In this document: one piece after another, positions 1 through 9,179 of the stretch | How the letters are laid out: the number at the start of each line of letters is the position of its first letter | Numbering within the stretch: position 1 is the stretch's first letter | Source: Novosphingobium sp. IK01 | Lineage (GTDB): Bacteria; Pseudomonadota; Alphaproteobacteria; Sphingomonadales; Sphingomonadaceae | NCBI RefSeq assembly: GCF_033242265.1 | Contig: NZ_BTFW01000001.1 | Span: forward strand, 496,001-560,000 | Reading direction: 5' to 3' | DNA: 64,000 bases | Translations under genes and position numbers: made by a program | The notes under the pieces: generated by a model | The model's database searches: none | What the model was told of the DNA's origin: nothing | What the model saw: only the letters and a program-made list of their open reading frames with translations

Positions 1-347
1 TCGAGCGCGCGGGCGACGGGCACGACATGCTGGTAGAGGCTGCGCAGCGCGAGCGCGGGCCATGCCGCCAGCCCCAGCAGCACCCAGCGCCCTGTTTCGG
101 GCAAAAGGGTTTGCAAGGCCATGCTTGCCCCGATGCTGAGGGTCAGCAACAACAGGACCGTGACGACCCCCGCCGCGCGGCGCCAGCCAAAGTCCCAGGT
201 CGCACGGTTCCAGCCCCGCTCGCAGGCCGTGATCAGGCGCGCGAACAGGCCGACAGGATGGCCCACCACACGATAGAGCGGCGCGGGCCAGCCGATCAGC
301 GCATCGAGGCCCAGCGCCACCAGAGCAATGCGCGGATCAGCTATCAT
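1..347 (-). CDS. cobD: Adenosylcobinamide-phosphate synthase CobD/CbiB, partial
   Basis: Only the first 115 residues are present; the rest lies beyond the left edge. The family is an integral membrane protein that joins aminopropanol (or its phosphate) to adenosylcobyric acid in the lower-loop assembly of B12. The visible part has the typical start DPRIALVALGLDALIGWP, two hydrophobic membrane segments (about residues 40-60 and 70-85) and the RSLYQHV...ARAL stretch of CbiB. The ATG at 347 overlaps the last 11 bases of cobC, which is consistent with translational coupling at the end of the cob operon. Confident in family; the 3' end is unseen. Confidence 0.9.
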   Translation of the reverse strand, partial: MIADPRIALVALGLDALIGWPAPLYRVVGHPVGLFARLITACERGWNRATWDFGWRRAAGVVTVLLLLTLSIGASMALQTLLPETGRWVLLGLAAWPALALRSLYQHVVPVARAL

Positions 348-1329
348 GGGGGGGCAAGGCTGCAATCAGCCGCGCGCGGGCGGCCTCATCGGTGGGCAGG
401 CCGAGGCGCAGCCAGCCGGGATGATCCTCGAACGGGCGGGTCAGGATGGCCTGCGCGGCCAGATGCGCGAACAGCGCCGGGCCATCCTTGCAGGCGATCA
501 GGCGGAACAGCGGGCTTTGGCCGGTCGCCTGATAGCCGCGCCGGGCGAGCGCGGCATCGAGCGCATCGGCCTCGGCCACGAGGCGCGCGCGCATCTGCGT
601 GATCCAGCCCGTATCGCGATAGGCCGCCGTGCCGATGGCCAGCGCGGCGGCGCAGACCGGCCAGGCGCCCAGCCTTGCGCGCAAGGTGGCCAGCAGCGGG
701 CGTGGCCCCAGCACGAAGCCAAGGCGCAGGCCCGCCAGACCGAAGAACTTGCCGAACGAGCGAAAGATCACGAGGCGGCGCGCGTCGTCGATCATGGGGG
801 CGAGGCTGTGGCCGGGGTGGGTGTCGACAAAGGCTTCGTCGAGCGCGGTCCAGCCCGGCCGCGCTTCGACGAGGGCAAGCAGATGGTCGCGAGACAGCAG
901 GCGCCCATCGGGGTTGTTGGGATTGGCCAGAATGAGCGTGGCCGCCGTGCTGGAGGCCATGGCCTCGGGCGCGATGGGGGTGCTGCCCGCGATCATCGCG
1001 CCATGGGTGCGATAGCCGGGCACGCCATGGGCGGCGTCGCGGGGGAGCAGGTCGGCGGCGAGGCGCAGGCCGATTTCGGTACCCGGCACCGCGCAGACAT
1101 GATCGGGATGGCAGCCGAAATGGGCGGCGGCGGCTTCCTCCAGCGTGGCAAGGGCCTGTTCGTCGGGCAGGGCGCGCCAGTCGATGGGGGAGCTTTGCGT
1201 TTCGGGCCAGCCCCAAGCCCATGGATTGATGCCGGTCGAAAGGTCGAGCCAGTCTGCCGCTTCGCCCCCGAAGCGGGCGCGGGCGGCAGACAGGCCGCCG
1301 CCGTGCCATGTCCAGCGATTCGTGTTCAT
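337..1329 (-). CDS. cobC: Threonine-phosphate decarboxylase CobC
   Basis: A 330-residue fold-type I PLP enzyme that supplies aminopropanol phosphate for the nucleotide loop of cobalamin. The motif SFGKFFGLAGLRLGF contains the presumed Schiff-base lysine (K194). LANPNNPDG is the aminotransferase class I/II signature near residue 150, and DLSTGINP near the N-terminus is typical of CobC/CobD decarboxylases. The ATG at 1329 overlaps the end of cobS by 4 bases, and the stop overlaps the start of cobD. Longer upstream reading in this frame runs antisense-free into cobS sequence and is not real. Confidence 0.93.
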   Translation of the reverse strand: MNTNRWTWHGGGLSAARARFGGEAADWLDLSTGINPWAWGWPETQSSPIDWRALPDEQALATLEEAAAAHFGCHPDHVCAVPGTEIGLRLAADLLPRDAAHGVPGYRTHGAMIAGSTPIAPEAMASSTAATLILANPNNPDGRLLSRDHLLALVEARPGWTALDEAFVDTHPGHSLAPMIDDARRLVIFRSFGKFFGLAGLRLGFVLGPRPLLATLRARLGAWPVCAAALAIGTAAYRDTGWITQMRARLVAEADALDAALARRGYQATGQSPLFRLIACKDGPALFAHLAAQAILTRPFEDHPGWLRLGLPTDEAARARLIAALPPHDS

Positions 1330-2051
1330 CGCAAGGCTCCGATGGCTCCGATGGAAAGGGCGAGCAGCAGCAGGCTTTCGACCAGTTCGATCCCTGCGCC
1401 CATGCCATCGCCCGAAATGCCGCCGATGCGGCGCAGGATCCAGCGGCGCCACAGCGCGATGGCCGGGACCGTCGCCAGCAATCCGGGGGCAAACCATGCC
1501 GCGCCCAGCAGGATCAGCCCCCAGAGCGCGAGATCGACCGGGCGGATCACCCCGGCAAAGCGCGCGCCCAGCCCGGCGTGAAGCGGGGTCATCGTGCGCG
1601 TCCAGACGAGTGGGGCAATCCGCGCGGCAAAGGGCACCGCGATCAGCGGCAGCCAGACCCCCTGCACGATCAGCGCATGGAGCAGGACCAGCTTGGCGAG
1701 CGCCTGAAGCACGAGGGCGCTGGTGCCAAAGCTGCCCAGATGCGGATCGGCCAGAACCTCGCGCACGCGGCCCGGGCCTTTGTGGGCGGCGCCCGCCGCA
1801 TCGGCGATGTCGGCGAGGCCATCGAGATGGAGCGCGCCGGTCACGCCCACCCAGACGACCAGCCCGGCCAGCGCGCCAGTCCAGGGATCGACATGGGCGC
1901 CAAGCCAACTGGCGCCTGCCACAATCGCGCCGATCACCCCGCCCACGGCGGGAAACCAGCGCATCGAGGCGGAAAATTCAGCGTCGCTGACGGTCAGGCG
2001 CGGGCCGGGCAGGCGCGTCATGAACTGGAGGGCGATCAGCAGGCCCTTCAT
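1326..2051 (-). CDS. cobS: Adenosylcobinamide-GDP ribazoletransferase CobS (CobV)
   Basis: A 241-residue membrane enzyme that condenses adenosylcobinamide-GDP with alpha-ribazole (phosphate), the last assembly step of B12. It opens with LIALQFMTRLPGP, the family's usual start, and holds several alanine/glycine-rich membrane helices. GALHLDGLADIADA carries the acidic motif of the active site, and ISGDGMGAG lies near the end. The start at 2051 was chosen over an upstream ATG because it gives the 4-base overlap with the phosphatase gene and the family N-terminus. Confidence 0.93.
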   Translation of the reverse strand: MKGLLIALQFMTRLPGPRLTVSDAEFSASMRWFPAVGGVIGAIVAGASWLGAHVDPWTGALAGLVVWVGVTGALHLDGLADIADAAGAAHKGPGRVREVLADPHLGSFGTSALVLQALAKLVLLHALIVQGVWLPLIAVPFAARIAPLVWTRTMTPLHAGLGARFAGVIRPVDLALWGLILLGAAWFAPGLLATVPAIALWRRWILRRIGGISGDGMGAGIELVESLLLLALSIGAIGALR

Positions 2052-2644
2052 GCGGGCTCTCCGGCGCAAAGCCCGGTGATCTGGGCCATCATGGGGTTTC
2101 CGGACATCGGATTTCCGGGCCAGACCCTGAGCGAAAGCAGGCTGGCATAGGGCAAGTCGAAGGCCCAGACCTGATCATAGGAAAACCCGCAAAGGACCGT
2201 GAGCGCCGCGCGCATCGCCCCGGCGTGGGTGACGATCAGGGTATCGCCGGTTGCCCCTTCGGCCAGCGCGGCCCGCACCCGTGCGACCAGCGCCGACCAT
2301 CTCTCTCCTTCGGGTGGGGGGAAGGCATCGGGATCGGTCTGGAAGGCCGACAGGCTGGCCGGAGGGACGGCTGCGGGTGAAAGGCCATCCCATGCGCCAA
2401 AGTCCATTTCGCGCCAGCGCGGATCGATCTGGGGCGCAAGGCCCCTGCCTGCGCCGATGGCCCGTGCCGCTACGCGCGCGCGGGCCAGATCGGAGCAGAC
2501 GAGGTGCTCAAACGACAGTCCGGCCACCGCCCTGCCGCAGGCGGCTACGCCCGCCCCGGTCGGCGCGGCGTCGGTCCGCCCGAGCAGGAGACCGGGAACT
2601 TCGGGCGCGCCATGGCGCAGCAGGTGGAGCCGGAACGCGCTCAC
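2048..2644 (-). CDS. Histidine phosphatase, probable alpha-ribazole-5'-phosphate phosphatase
   Basis: A 198-residue histidine-phosphatase-superfamily protein. LLRHG at residues 8-12 carries the phosphorylated histidine, ALSL/CSDLARARVAA is the typical second arginine region, and VTHAGAMR near residue 140 carries the second histidine. Its position between cobT and cobS, with 4-base overlaps on both sides, makes it the enteric-CobC-like phosphatase that removes the phosphate from alpha-ribazole phosphate or cobalamin phosphate. The substrate is inferred from context; the fold is clear. No symbol is given because cobC is already used for the decarboxylase. Confidence 0.82.
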   Translation of the reverse strand: MSAFRLHLLRHGAPEVPGLLLGRTDAAPTGAGVAACGRAVAGLSFEHLVCSDLARARVAARAIGAGRGLAPQIDPRWREMDFGAWDGLSPAAVPPASLSAFQTDPDAFPPPEGERWSALVARVRAALAEGATGDTLIVTHAGAMRAALTVLCGFSYDQVWAFDLPYASLLSLRVWPGNPMSGNPMMAQITGLCAGEPA

Positions 2645-3657
2645 AGGCTCTTTTCGACCCCCGCATCGGCAAAAGTCGCCATCTGGGCATGGGCGGCGAG
2701 CGCGGCGCGGATTATCGGCACGGCGAGCGCCGCCCCACTGCCTTCGCCCAGTCGCAGGCCCAGCGAGAGCAACGGGGAAAGGCCAAAGGTTTCAAGGATG
2801 CGCACATGGCCCGGCTCTGCCGAGCAATGCCCGGCAAGGCAATGGTCGACGATGGCCGGATTGTCGACGAACAGCGGCACCAGCGCCGCGCAGTTGATGA
2901 AGCCATCGAGCACGACCGGAATGCGCTGCGCACGCGCGGCGAGGGTGGCCCCGGCCATGGCGGCCACTTCGCGCCCCCCCAGACGGCGCAGGGTTTCGAA
3001 GGCATCGCGCGGGGCATCGGCATGGAGCGCCAAAGCCTGTCCGACAACGGCGGCCTTGCGCGCGACCCCTTCGGGATCGAGCCCGCTGCCCGGCCCGACC
3101 CAGTGGGCCGCGCTGCCGCCAAGGCTGTGGGCGCACAGGGCCGAGGCCGAGGCCGTGTTCCCGATGCCCATTTCGCCCACGGTCAGCAGGTCGAGATCGG
3201 GCGTGACCACGGCGGCCCCGGCATTGAGCGCAGCGAGGCATTCTTCCTCGCTCATCGCCGGACCCTGGGTGAAATCGACGGTGGGGCGGTCGAGTTCGAG
3301 GGGGACGATGGTCAGGTCCATGCCGGCAAACCCGGCGAGCGCGTTGATGGCCGCGCCCCCGGCGCCATAGTTGGCGACCATGGCCTGGGTCACGCTGACC
3401 GGAAAGGCACTGACGCCATGAACCATGAAGCCGTGGTTTCCGGCAAAGATCGCCGTGCGGCCCTTGTCGATCGCGGGGATCGTGCGGTTCTGCCATCCGG
3501 CCATGAAGATCGCGATGTCTTCGAGGCGGCCGAGCGAACCGGCCGGCTTGGTCAACTGGCTCTGGCGTTCGCGCGCGGCCTCGATGGCCGCTTCATTCGG
3601 GCCGGGCAGGGCGGCGAGGGTCTGGGCAAAGGCGGCGCGGGTGGGAAAGAAGCTCAT
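2641..3657 (-). CDS. cobT: Nicotinate-nucleotide-dimethylbenzimidazole phosphoribosyltransferase CobT
   Basis: A 338-residue cytosolic enzyme that makes alpha-ribazole 5'-phosphate from dimethylbenzimidazole and nicotinate mononucleotide. Family hallmarks visible are LTKPAGSLGRLEDIA near residue 36, AGNHGFMVHGVSAFP near 78, GEMGIGNTASASAL near residue 160, and the late region SAEPGHVRILE. Length is normal for the family (about 340-350). The gene overlaps DUF1636 upstream and the phosphatase downstream by 4 bases each. This is the Salmonella-style name; in Pseudomonas denitrificans it is CobU. Confidence 0.95.
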   Translation of the reverse strand: MSFFPTRAAFAQTLAALPGPNEAAIEAARERQSQLTKPAGSLGRLEDIAIFMAGWQNRTIPAIDKGRTAIFAGNHGFMVHGVSAFPVSVTQAMVANYGAGGAAINALAGFAGMDLTIVPLELDRPTVDFTQGPAMSEEECLAALNAGAAVVTPDLDLLTVGEMGIGNTASASALCAHSLGGSAAHWVGPGSGLDPEGVARKAAVVGQALALHADAPRDAFETLRRLGGREVAAMAGATLAARAQRIPVVLDGFINCAALVPLFVDNPAIVDHCLAGHCSAEPGHVRILETFGLSPLLSLGLRLGEGSGAALAVPIIRAALAAHAQMATFADAGVEKSL

Positions 3658-4061
3658 GCTGCGACAAATCCGGCTGGAGGGGTGCGGGTGATGAAGTGGC
3701 CTTTAACACCTTGGGGCCATTGGCGAAACGGAACCTGCCCATGCTCGCTTTGCGAGAGCAGCAGGGTGTAGTCGAGGATGGCGGTGGCGGCCTCCTCGCC
3801 CGGCTCGAAGCGGCCCATGACATAGCCGATCTTGCCCGGCGCGCGGACATGGACGGTGCAGAAATCACCGCAGGCAAACAGGCAGGGCATTTCCTGCACG
3901 GCGATCCCGGCAAAGCGTTCCTCGCCCGACTGGACCGCGCGCAAGGCTTCGACCAGACGCGCGCCGCCGCGCTGGCCTTGCGCGTCCTCGCGTTCGGTCT
4001 TGCTGTGGCGGCAGGTGTTGCAGGCGACGACCGCGGGGCCGTCTTCGACAGGTTCGAGCAT
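3654..4061 (-). CDS. DUF1636 family protein (putative metal-binding) in the cob operon
   Basis: A 135-residue protein with two cysteine pairs: CNTC near residue 15 and CLFAC..FC near residue 62. It resembles DUF1636, a family of small cysteine-containing, possibly metal- or cluster-binding proteins that I associate with alphaproteobacterial cobalamin loci. It overlaps cobT by 4 bases and sits 27 bases after cobO, so it is part of the operon. The role is unknown; handling of cobalt or of an iron-sulfur or thioredoxin-like centre is a guess. The start is the only ATG that keeps the first cysteine pair. Confidence 0.78.
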   Translation of the reverse strand: MLEPVEDGPAVVACNTCRHSKTEREDAQGQRGGARLVEALRAVQSGEERFAGIAVQEMPCLFACGDFCTVHVRAPGKIGYVMGRFEPGEEAATAILDYTLLLSQSEHGQVPFRQWPQGVKGHFITRTPPAGFVAA

Positions 4062-4088
4062 GATGGGGGGCCTTTTCGTGCGGGGAAA

Positions 4089-4712
4089 TCAGAATTCGAT
4101 GCCGGGCTGGGCTTTGACGCCCGCGCGGAACGGATGCTTGACGAGGGTCATCTCGGTGACGAGATCGGCGGCCTCGATCAGGGCTTCGGGCGCATTGCGG
4201 CCGGTGACGATCACGTGCTTCATCTCGGGCCGCGCGGTCAGCACGGCGAGCACTTCGTCGAGCGGCAGGTAATCGTAGCGCAGCACGATGTTGAGTTCGT
4301 CGGCCACAACCATCGCAATGTCCGGGTCGGCGATCAGGCGCTTGACTTCCTCCCACGCGGTGCGGGCGGCGGCGATGTCGGCGCTGCGGTCCTGGGTGTT
4401 CCAGGTGAAACCCTGCCCCATCGGCTGGAACGTGACCTGCTGGGGGAAGGCCTCGAACACGGCCTTTTCGCCGGTGTGCATGGCCCCTTTGACGAACTGG
4501 ACGACGCCGACTTTCATCCCGTGGCCAATCGCGCGCACGACCATGCCGAGCGCGGCGCTGGTCTTGCCCTTGCCCTTGCCGGTGTGGACGATCAGCAGGC
4601 CCTGTTCGCGGGTCTTGCTGGCCAGGATGGTGTCGCGCGCCGCCTGCTTCTTGCGCATCTTGGCCGCGTGGCGGGCGTCCTGCTCTTCGGAAGAGGGGGA
4701 TGCTTCAGGCAT
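4089..4712 (-). CDS. cobO: Cob(I)yrinic acid a,c-diamide adenosyltransferase CobO
   Basis: A 207-residue P-loop ATPase that attaches the 5'-deoxyadenosyl group to the corrin cobalt. The nucleotide-binding loop GKGKGKTS is at residues 45-52. VVQFVKG, the GQGFTWNTQD segment and VADELNIVLRY (Walker B-like) follow in the usual CobA/CobO/BtuR order. The N-terminal 35 residues are the charged extension normal for CobO. Its ATG lies 8 bases inside the end of cobF. Confidence 0.95.
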   Translation of the reverse strand: MPEASPSSEEQDARHAAKMRKKQAARDTILASKTREQGLLIVHTGKGKGKTSAALGMVVRAIGHGMKVGVVQFVKGAMHTGEKAVFEAFPQQVTFQPMGQGFTWNTQDRSADIAAARTAWEEVKRLIADPDIAMVVADELNIVLRYDYLPLDEVLAVLTARPEMKHVIVTGRNAPEALIEAADLVTEMTLVKHPFRAGVKAQPGIEF

Positions 4713-5460
4713 CGGTCTGGTCCTTTTTCAGGAGGGAAATGTCCATGATCCAGCCATGGCGGGCGCGAAGCTGCGCGCGCAGGCGGGCAATGCGCGGGGC
4801 GGCCAGCGCGAGGGGGCCGTGGTCGAGCGCCTCGGCCTCCATGCCCAGATAGGCGCCCCACCACACGGTGATGCCCTCGGGCGGCAGGGTTTCGAGGGTG
4901 GTGCCATCGTCGAGCATCACGACCACGCAAGTCGCCCCTTGCGGCCAGCCATGGCGGCGCAGCATGCGGGCCGTGGTGATGGTCACGGCGCCGCCCAGCG
5001 GGTTGAGCGGAATGGCATGGGCCGCGCAGAGCGCTTGAATGCTGGTGATCCCCGGAACAACCCGGATGGTCAGCCTCATGCCGCTTGTCGCCAAGCGCCG
5101 GGCGATCCGCAAGGTGCTGTCGTAGAGCATCGGATCGCCCCAGACGAGCAGGGCGAGGCTGCCGCCCTGGGGCAGGTGCGCCTCGATTTCGGCGCGCCAG
5201 AGGGCGGTGATCGCCGCGTGCCAGTCGTGGACGGCGCCGAGATAGGCGGCGGCGCCATCGCGCACGGGCATGTCGAATTCGACGATCCGGGGGCCTTCCA
5301 GTCCGGCGCAGAGCGTGCGGCGCAGGTCGATCAGATCGGCCTTGTCGCTGCCCTTGCGCGGCAGGAGGATGAGATCGGCCCCGGCCATCGCGCGCCGGGC
5401 TTGCGCGGTCAGGTGGTCCGGGTTGCCGGTGCCGATGCCGATCAGGGTAAGGTCGATCAT
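4705..5460 (-). CDS. cobF: Precorrin-6A synthase (deacetylating) CobF
   Basis: A 251-residue SAM-dependent tetrapyrrole methylase that methylates C1 of the corrin ring with loss of acetate, a step of the aerobic pathway only. The N-terminal LIGIGTGNPDHLT is the CobF form of the methylase glycine motif, and LLVWGDPMLYDSTLRI and VPGITSIQALCAAH are the further SAM-site motifs. The start at 5460 gives a 4-base overlap with the end of cobB; a longer upstream reading would run through cobB and was rejected. Its presence points to the oxygen-dependent route. Confidence 0.94.
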   Translation of the reverse strand: MIDLTLIGIGTGNPDHLTAQARRAMAGADLILLPRKGSDKADLIDLRRTLCAGLEGPRIVEFDMPVRDGAAAYLGAVHDWHAAITALWRAEIEAHLPQGGSLALLVWGDPMLYDSTLRIARRLATSGMRLTIRVVPGITSIQALCAAHAIPLNPLGGAVTITTARMLRRHGWPQGATCVVVMLDDGTTLETLPPEGITVWWGAYLGMEAEALDHGPLALAAPRIARLRAQLRARHGWIMDISLLKKDQTDA

Positions 5461-6776
5461 GTGGCCGCTCCGATCAGGTGGAAGAACGTGCCGGTGACCA
5501 TGCCCCGGCGCGAGCCGGTCTCGGGCAGTTGCGCGCCATTGGCGTCTTCTACGCGGGCCAGCGGTTCGTCGCGCTGCTCGACAATCGTCGAATAGTGGAA
5601 TTCGTGGCCGCGCAGGGCTGTTCCGGCGGGCAGCGCGCCGATGGGGGCGTGCAGGCGCGCATGGCGATAGCCCAGATGCATCTGGCGCCGGGCATGGCTG
5701 GTGACGAGGCCGAGCAGCCCGGCCATGGCGTGCGATGTTCCCGCCTTGTCGATCAGCGCCTCGCCCAGCACCATGTAGCCGCCGCATTCGCCATGGACGG
5801 GGCGGGTCTGCGCGTGGGTGCGCAACCCGCTCAGGAAGGTCTGCGCGGCGGCGATGCGGCCTGCGTGCAATTCGGGATAGCCACCGGGCAGCCAGACCAG
5901 ATCGGCCCCGGCATTGGGTGCCTCGTCGGCCAGCGGCGAGAACGGCAGGATTTGCGCGCCCGCCGCCTGCCAGCCTTGAAGGAGATGGGGGTAGAGGAAC
6001 GAAAAGGCCGCGTCGCGCGCCACCGCGATGCGCTGGGCCGGTGGGGGCATGGGCGGGGAAGGGGTATGATCGGGGGCCTGCCCGGATGCGGCGGCGCGCA
6101 GGGCATCCAGATCGACATGATCGCGCAGAAGGGTGGCCAATGTGTCGAGCGTGGCGTCCAGATCGGGATGCTCCATCGCCTGCACCAGCCCGAGGTGCCG
6201 TTCGGGCAGGGAAAGGTCCGCCCGGCGCGGCAGCGCGCCCAGCACGCGCAGGCCCGCTGCCTCCATCCCTGCCCGCAGCAGGCTTTCATGGCGGGGGCTG
6301 GCCACGCGGTTGAGGATCACGCCCGCAAAGGGAAGCTGCGGATCGAGCCGCGCAAAACCGAGCGCGGTCGCCGCAGCCGATTGCGCCTGCCCCGAAACAT
6401 CGAGCACCAGCACCACCGGCCAGCCCATCAGGCGGGCGAGATCCGCGCTCGCGCCATTGCCGGTTTCGCCCGCCTTGGCCACGCCATCGAACAGGCCCAT
6501 CGAGCCTTCGGCCAGGATCAGGTCGGCCCCGGCCCCTTGGCGGGCAAGGCCGTGGAGCATCGCGGGCGCCATCGCCCAACTGTCGAGGTTGAACGAGGCG
6601 CGTCCGCAGGCGGCCTGATGGAAGGCCGGGTCGATATAATCCGGCCCGTTCTTGAACGGCTGCACGCGCAGGCCTTGGTGGGCAAAGGCACGCAGCAGGC
6701 CGAGCATGACCGTGGTCTTGCCCGTGCCCGAGGCCGGGGCCGCGACCAGAAGACCGGGGGGGACGGGGGGCATCAT
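5457..6776 (-). CDS. cobB: Hydrogenobyrinic/cobyrinic acid a,c-diamide synthase CobB
   Basis: A 439-residue ATP- and glutamine-dependent amidase of the CobB/CbiA family. The N-terminal dethiobiotin-synthetase-like half has the P-loop ASGTGKTT at residues 15-22 and [14 protein letters not shown]. The C-terminal class I glutamine amidotransferase half has [13 protein letters not shown] and [11 protein letters not shown], with C331 as the presumed nucleophile, and HEFHYS near the end. Start could be 6776 or the next codon (two consecutive ATGs). It overlaps cobM and cobF by 4 bases. Confidence 0.95.
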   Translation of the reverse strand: MMPPVPPGLLVAAPASGTGKTTVMLGLLRAFAHQGLRVQPFKNGPDYIDPAFHQAACGRASFNLDSWAMAPAMLHGLARQGAGADLILAEGSMGLFDGVAKAGETGNGASADLARLMGWPVVLVLDVSGQAQSAAATALGFARLDPQLPFAGVILNRVASPRHESLLRAGMEAAGLRVLGALPRRADLSLPERHLGLVQAMEHPDLDATLDTLATLLRDHVDLDALRAAASGQAPDHTPSPPMPPPAQRIAVARDAAFSFLYPHLLQGWQAAGAQILPFSPLADEAPNAGADLVWLPGGYPELHAGRIAAAQTFLSGLRTHAQTRPVHGECGGYMVLGEALIDKAGTSHAMAGLLGLVTSHARRQMHLGYRHARLHAPIGALPAGTALRGHEFHYSTIVEQRDEPLARVEDANGAQLPETGSRRGMVTGTFFHLIGAAT

Positions 6777-7543
6777 CGCGCGCTTTGCGCCTTGCGCGGG
6801 CGGAAGCGGCGATCATAGCCGGTTGCATAGAGGCTGCTTTCGGCAAAGTCCTGTGCGCCCAGAACCCGGCCCACCAGGATCAGTGCGGTGCGCTCCATGG
6901 TGTCGCCCACGGCCTCCTCGATGGTGGAGAGCGTGGCGCGCACGATGCGCTGGTCGGGCCAGCTTGCCCGCCAGACCACCGCGACCGGGCAATCCGCGCC
7001 ATATTGGGGCATAAGATCGGCGACCACGCGGGCCAGATTGTGGATCGAGAGGTGGATGGCCAGCGTCGCGCCCGTGGCGGCAAAGGCCGTCAGGTTTTCG
7101 GCCGGGGGCATCGAACTGGCGCGGCCCGGCGTGCGGGTGAGGACCAGCGACTGGCCGAGCGTGGGCAGGGTCAGTTCGGCCTCCAGCGCGGCGGCGGCGG
7201 CGGCGAAGGCAGGGACGCCGGGCGTGACGGTGAACGGGATATGGGCCGCGCGCAGGCGGCGCAATTGCTCGCCCATGGCCGACCACACCGAAAGATCGCC
7301 CGAATGGAGCCGGGCGACATCCTGGCCCGCCTCGTGGGCGCGGGTAATTTCGGCCATGATCGCGTCGAGGTCGAGCGGGGCGGTGTTCACGATCCGCGCG
7401 CCTTCCGGGCAATGGCCGAGCACCGCGCGCGGGATCAGCGACCCGGCATAGAGACAGACCGGGCTGGCCGCGATGAGGTCGCGTCCGCGCAGGGTGAGCA
7501 GATCGGGCGCGCCGGGACCGGCGCCGATGAAGTGAACGGTCAT
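6773..7543 (-). CDS. cobM: Precorrin-4 C(11)-methyltransferase CobM
   Basis: A 256-residue SAM-dependent tetrapyrrole methylase. The sequence starts [19 protein letters not shown], followed by [28 protein letters not shown] and [15 protein letters not shown], all typical of CobM/CbiF. The start at 7543 was chosen because it begins at the conserved MTVHFIG and overlaps the end of cobE by 4 bases; the ATG 39 bases upstream would add a charged, non-homologous tail. Confidence 0.95.
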   Translation of the reverse strand: MTVHFIGAGPGAPDLLTLRGRDLIAASPVCLYAGSLIPRAVLGHCPEGARIVNTAPLDLDAIMAEITRAHEAGQDVARLHSGDLSVWSAMGEQLRRLRAAHIPFTVTPGVPAFAAAAAALEAELTLPTLGQSLVLTRTPGRASSMPPAENLTAFAATGATLAIHLSIHNLARVVADLMPQYGADCPVAVVWRASWPDQRIVRATLSTIEEAVGDTMERTALILVGRVLGAQDFAESSLYATGYDRRFRPRKAQSAR

Positions 7544-7947
7544 GCAAGGCTTCCTTGAGGGCTTGCCAGCGCGAGGGCGCACGTGGCGCGGCGGTCGGGC
7601 GAAAGGCGGCGGGGGGCGATGAGGGAGGGGGGGAGGGAGGCGTTTGGGCTAAGCATGCGGGCGCCGGCCAGCGCGGCGGCTTCGGCAAGGCTGCCGGTTC
7701 CGCGTGCGGCAAGGCTCGTGGCCGAGCGGGTCTGCGTGGGCATGGCCGCCAGCGCCTGTGCCCCGATGGCCAGCAGCGGCAGGCCGAGCGCGTGGGCCAG
7801 CGGGGCGAGGCCCTCGGCCTTGTCGTCGGCAGTGGCCAGATGGGTGATGTTTGCTGCGCCATGCTGCGCCAATGCTGCATGCAGCGAGGCAAGGCTGGCG
7901 CCCCGGCGGAAGCCGAAACCGGCGACGAGGATGGGGCTCTCGCTCAC
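7540..7947 (-). CDS. cobE: Cobalamin biosynthesis protein CobE (CbiG C-terminal-like)
   Basis: A 135-residue protein that matches the C-terminal domain of CbiG: an opening [17 protein letters not shown], a central [15 protein letters not shown], and the repeated [13 protein letters not shown] stretch. CobE is needed in the aerobic pathway but its exact activity is unsettled; it binds late precorrin intermediates. It uses a GTG start at 7945-7947 that overlaps the cobL stop in GTGA, and its own stop overlaps the cobM start. No ATG would give the family N-terminus. Confidence 0.85.
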   Translation of the reverse strand: MSESPILVAGFGFRRGASLASLHAALAQHGAANITHLATADDKAEGLAPLAHALGLPLLAIGAQALAAMPTQTRSATSLAARGTGSLAEAAALAGARMLSPNASLPPSLIAPRRLSPDRRATCALALASPQGSLA

Positions 7948-9179
7948 AGCGTCACGCTCCACTGCACGATGGGATAGCGCGCCTTCCAGCCGCGCCTCGG
8001 GCCCAGCGGGGCGGCGTCGGCCAGTTCGATCCGCAACAGGCTGCCCCCGTGCAGGCCTTGGGCCTGCGCCAGCAGCACTTCGGATTCGAGGGTGACGGCA
8101 TTGGCCACCAGCCGCGTTCCGGCAGGCAGACCAGCGCGGAGCGCATCGAGCAGGGCCTGCGACAATCCGCCGCCGATGAACACCGCGTCGGGCCGCGGAT
8201 CGGATGGGTCCAATGGCAGGCAGGCAGGCGCGCGGCCCTCGATCACGGTCAGGCGGTCGGCGCCCAGCGCCCCGGCATTGGCCCGCGCGCGGGCGGCGCG
8301 GACAGGATCGGCTTCGAAGGCGGTGGCGCGGGTTGAGGGGTGGGCCAGCAGCCACTCAATGCCGATGGAGCCGGAACCCGCGCCGATGTCCCACAAGTGC
8401 TCGCCCGCGCGGGGGGCGAGGGCGGCCAGCGTCAGCGCGCGCACGGGGGCCTTGGTGATTTGCCCGTCTGAGGCAAACAGCATGTCGTCGCGCCCCGGCG
8501 TGAGCGCCAGCGCCGGGCCGGAGCCTGCACAGGAAAGCCCGACCGCGACCGGGTGGGCGATGTCGGTCAGGGTGAAGGCATCGGCGCGGCCCTCGCGCAC
8601 CCGCTCGCGCGGGCCGCCCAGCGCTTCGAGGACATGGAGTGTGGACGCGCCGAAGCCCAGATCGGTCAGCCAGCGGGCAAGGTCGCCCACCGCCGCGCCG
8701 TCGCGCAGCAGGACCAGCGCGCGGCGGCCCGGCGCCAGATGCGGGCGCAGGCGCGCAAACGGGGCGGCATGAAGGCCAAGGCAGACCAGATCCTGTATCG
8801 CCCAGCCCAGCCGCGCGGCGGCCAGCGTGAAGGTGGAAGGGGCTGGATGGGCGATCCATTCATTGGGGGGCAGGCCGGCGACAAGGCTGCTGCCCGCGCC
8901 AAACCAGAACGGGTCACCCGATACGAGCGCGACGACCCGCTGGCCCCGCCATTCCATCACGCGCGCCACGCCTTCGCGGAACGGGACTGGCCATTCGTGG
9001 GCCGGGCACGTAAGGTGGGGCAGGACCAGACCAAGATGGCGGATCGGCCCGATCACCACATCGGCCTGGGCCAATGCCGCTCGCGCCGGGGGGGAGAGGG
9101 CCTCGTAGCCATCCTCGCTCAGGCCCACAATCATCAGCCACGGGGCGTCTTCCCCCGCCCGCTTTGCAGGATCAGCCAT
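7944..9179 (-). CDS. cobL: Precorrin-6B C5,15-methyltransferase (decarboxylating) CobL
   Basis: A 411-residue fusion of CbiE-like (about residues 10-210) and CbiT-like (about 215-411) domains. The first shows VALVSGDPFWFGAGSSL and PAPSTFTLAAARLGW; the second has a Rossmann SAM site LWDIGAGSGSIGIEWL and DAVFIGGGLS. It methylates C5 and C15 and removes the C12 acetate carboxyl. The ATG at 9179 lies in the same CATG as the ATG of cobK on the other strand, so each gene's ribosome-binding site lies inside or at the very edge of the other gene; AAAGGCGG lies upstream. Expression must come from within or through cobK antisense DNA. Confidence 0.94.
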   Translation of the reverse strand: MADPAKRAGEDAPWLMIVGLSEDGYEALSPPARAALAQADVVIGPIRHLGLVLPHLTCPAHEWPVPFREGVARVMEWRGQRVVALVSGDPFWFGAGSSLVAGLPPNEWIAHPAPSTFTLAAARLGWAIQDLVCLGLHAAPFARLRPHLAPGRRALVLLRDGAAVGDLARWLTDLGFGASTLHVLEALGGPRERVREGRADAFTLTDIAHPVAVGLSCAGSGPALALTPGRDDMLFASDGQITKAPVRALTLAALAPRAGEHLWDIGAGSGSIGIEWLLAHPSTRATAFEADPVRAARARANAGALGADRLTVIEGRAPACLPLDPSDPRPDAVFIGGGLSQALLDALRAGLPAGTRLVANAVTLESEVLLAQAQGLHGGSLLRIELADAAPLGPRRGWKARYPIVQWSVTL

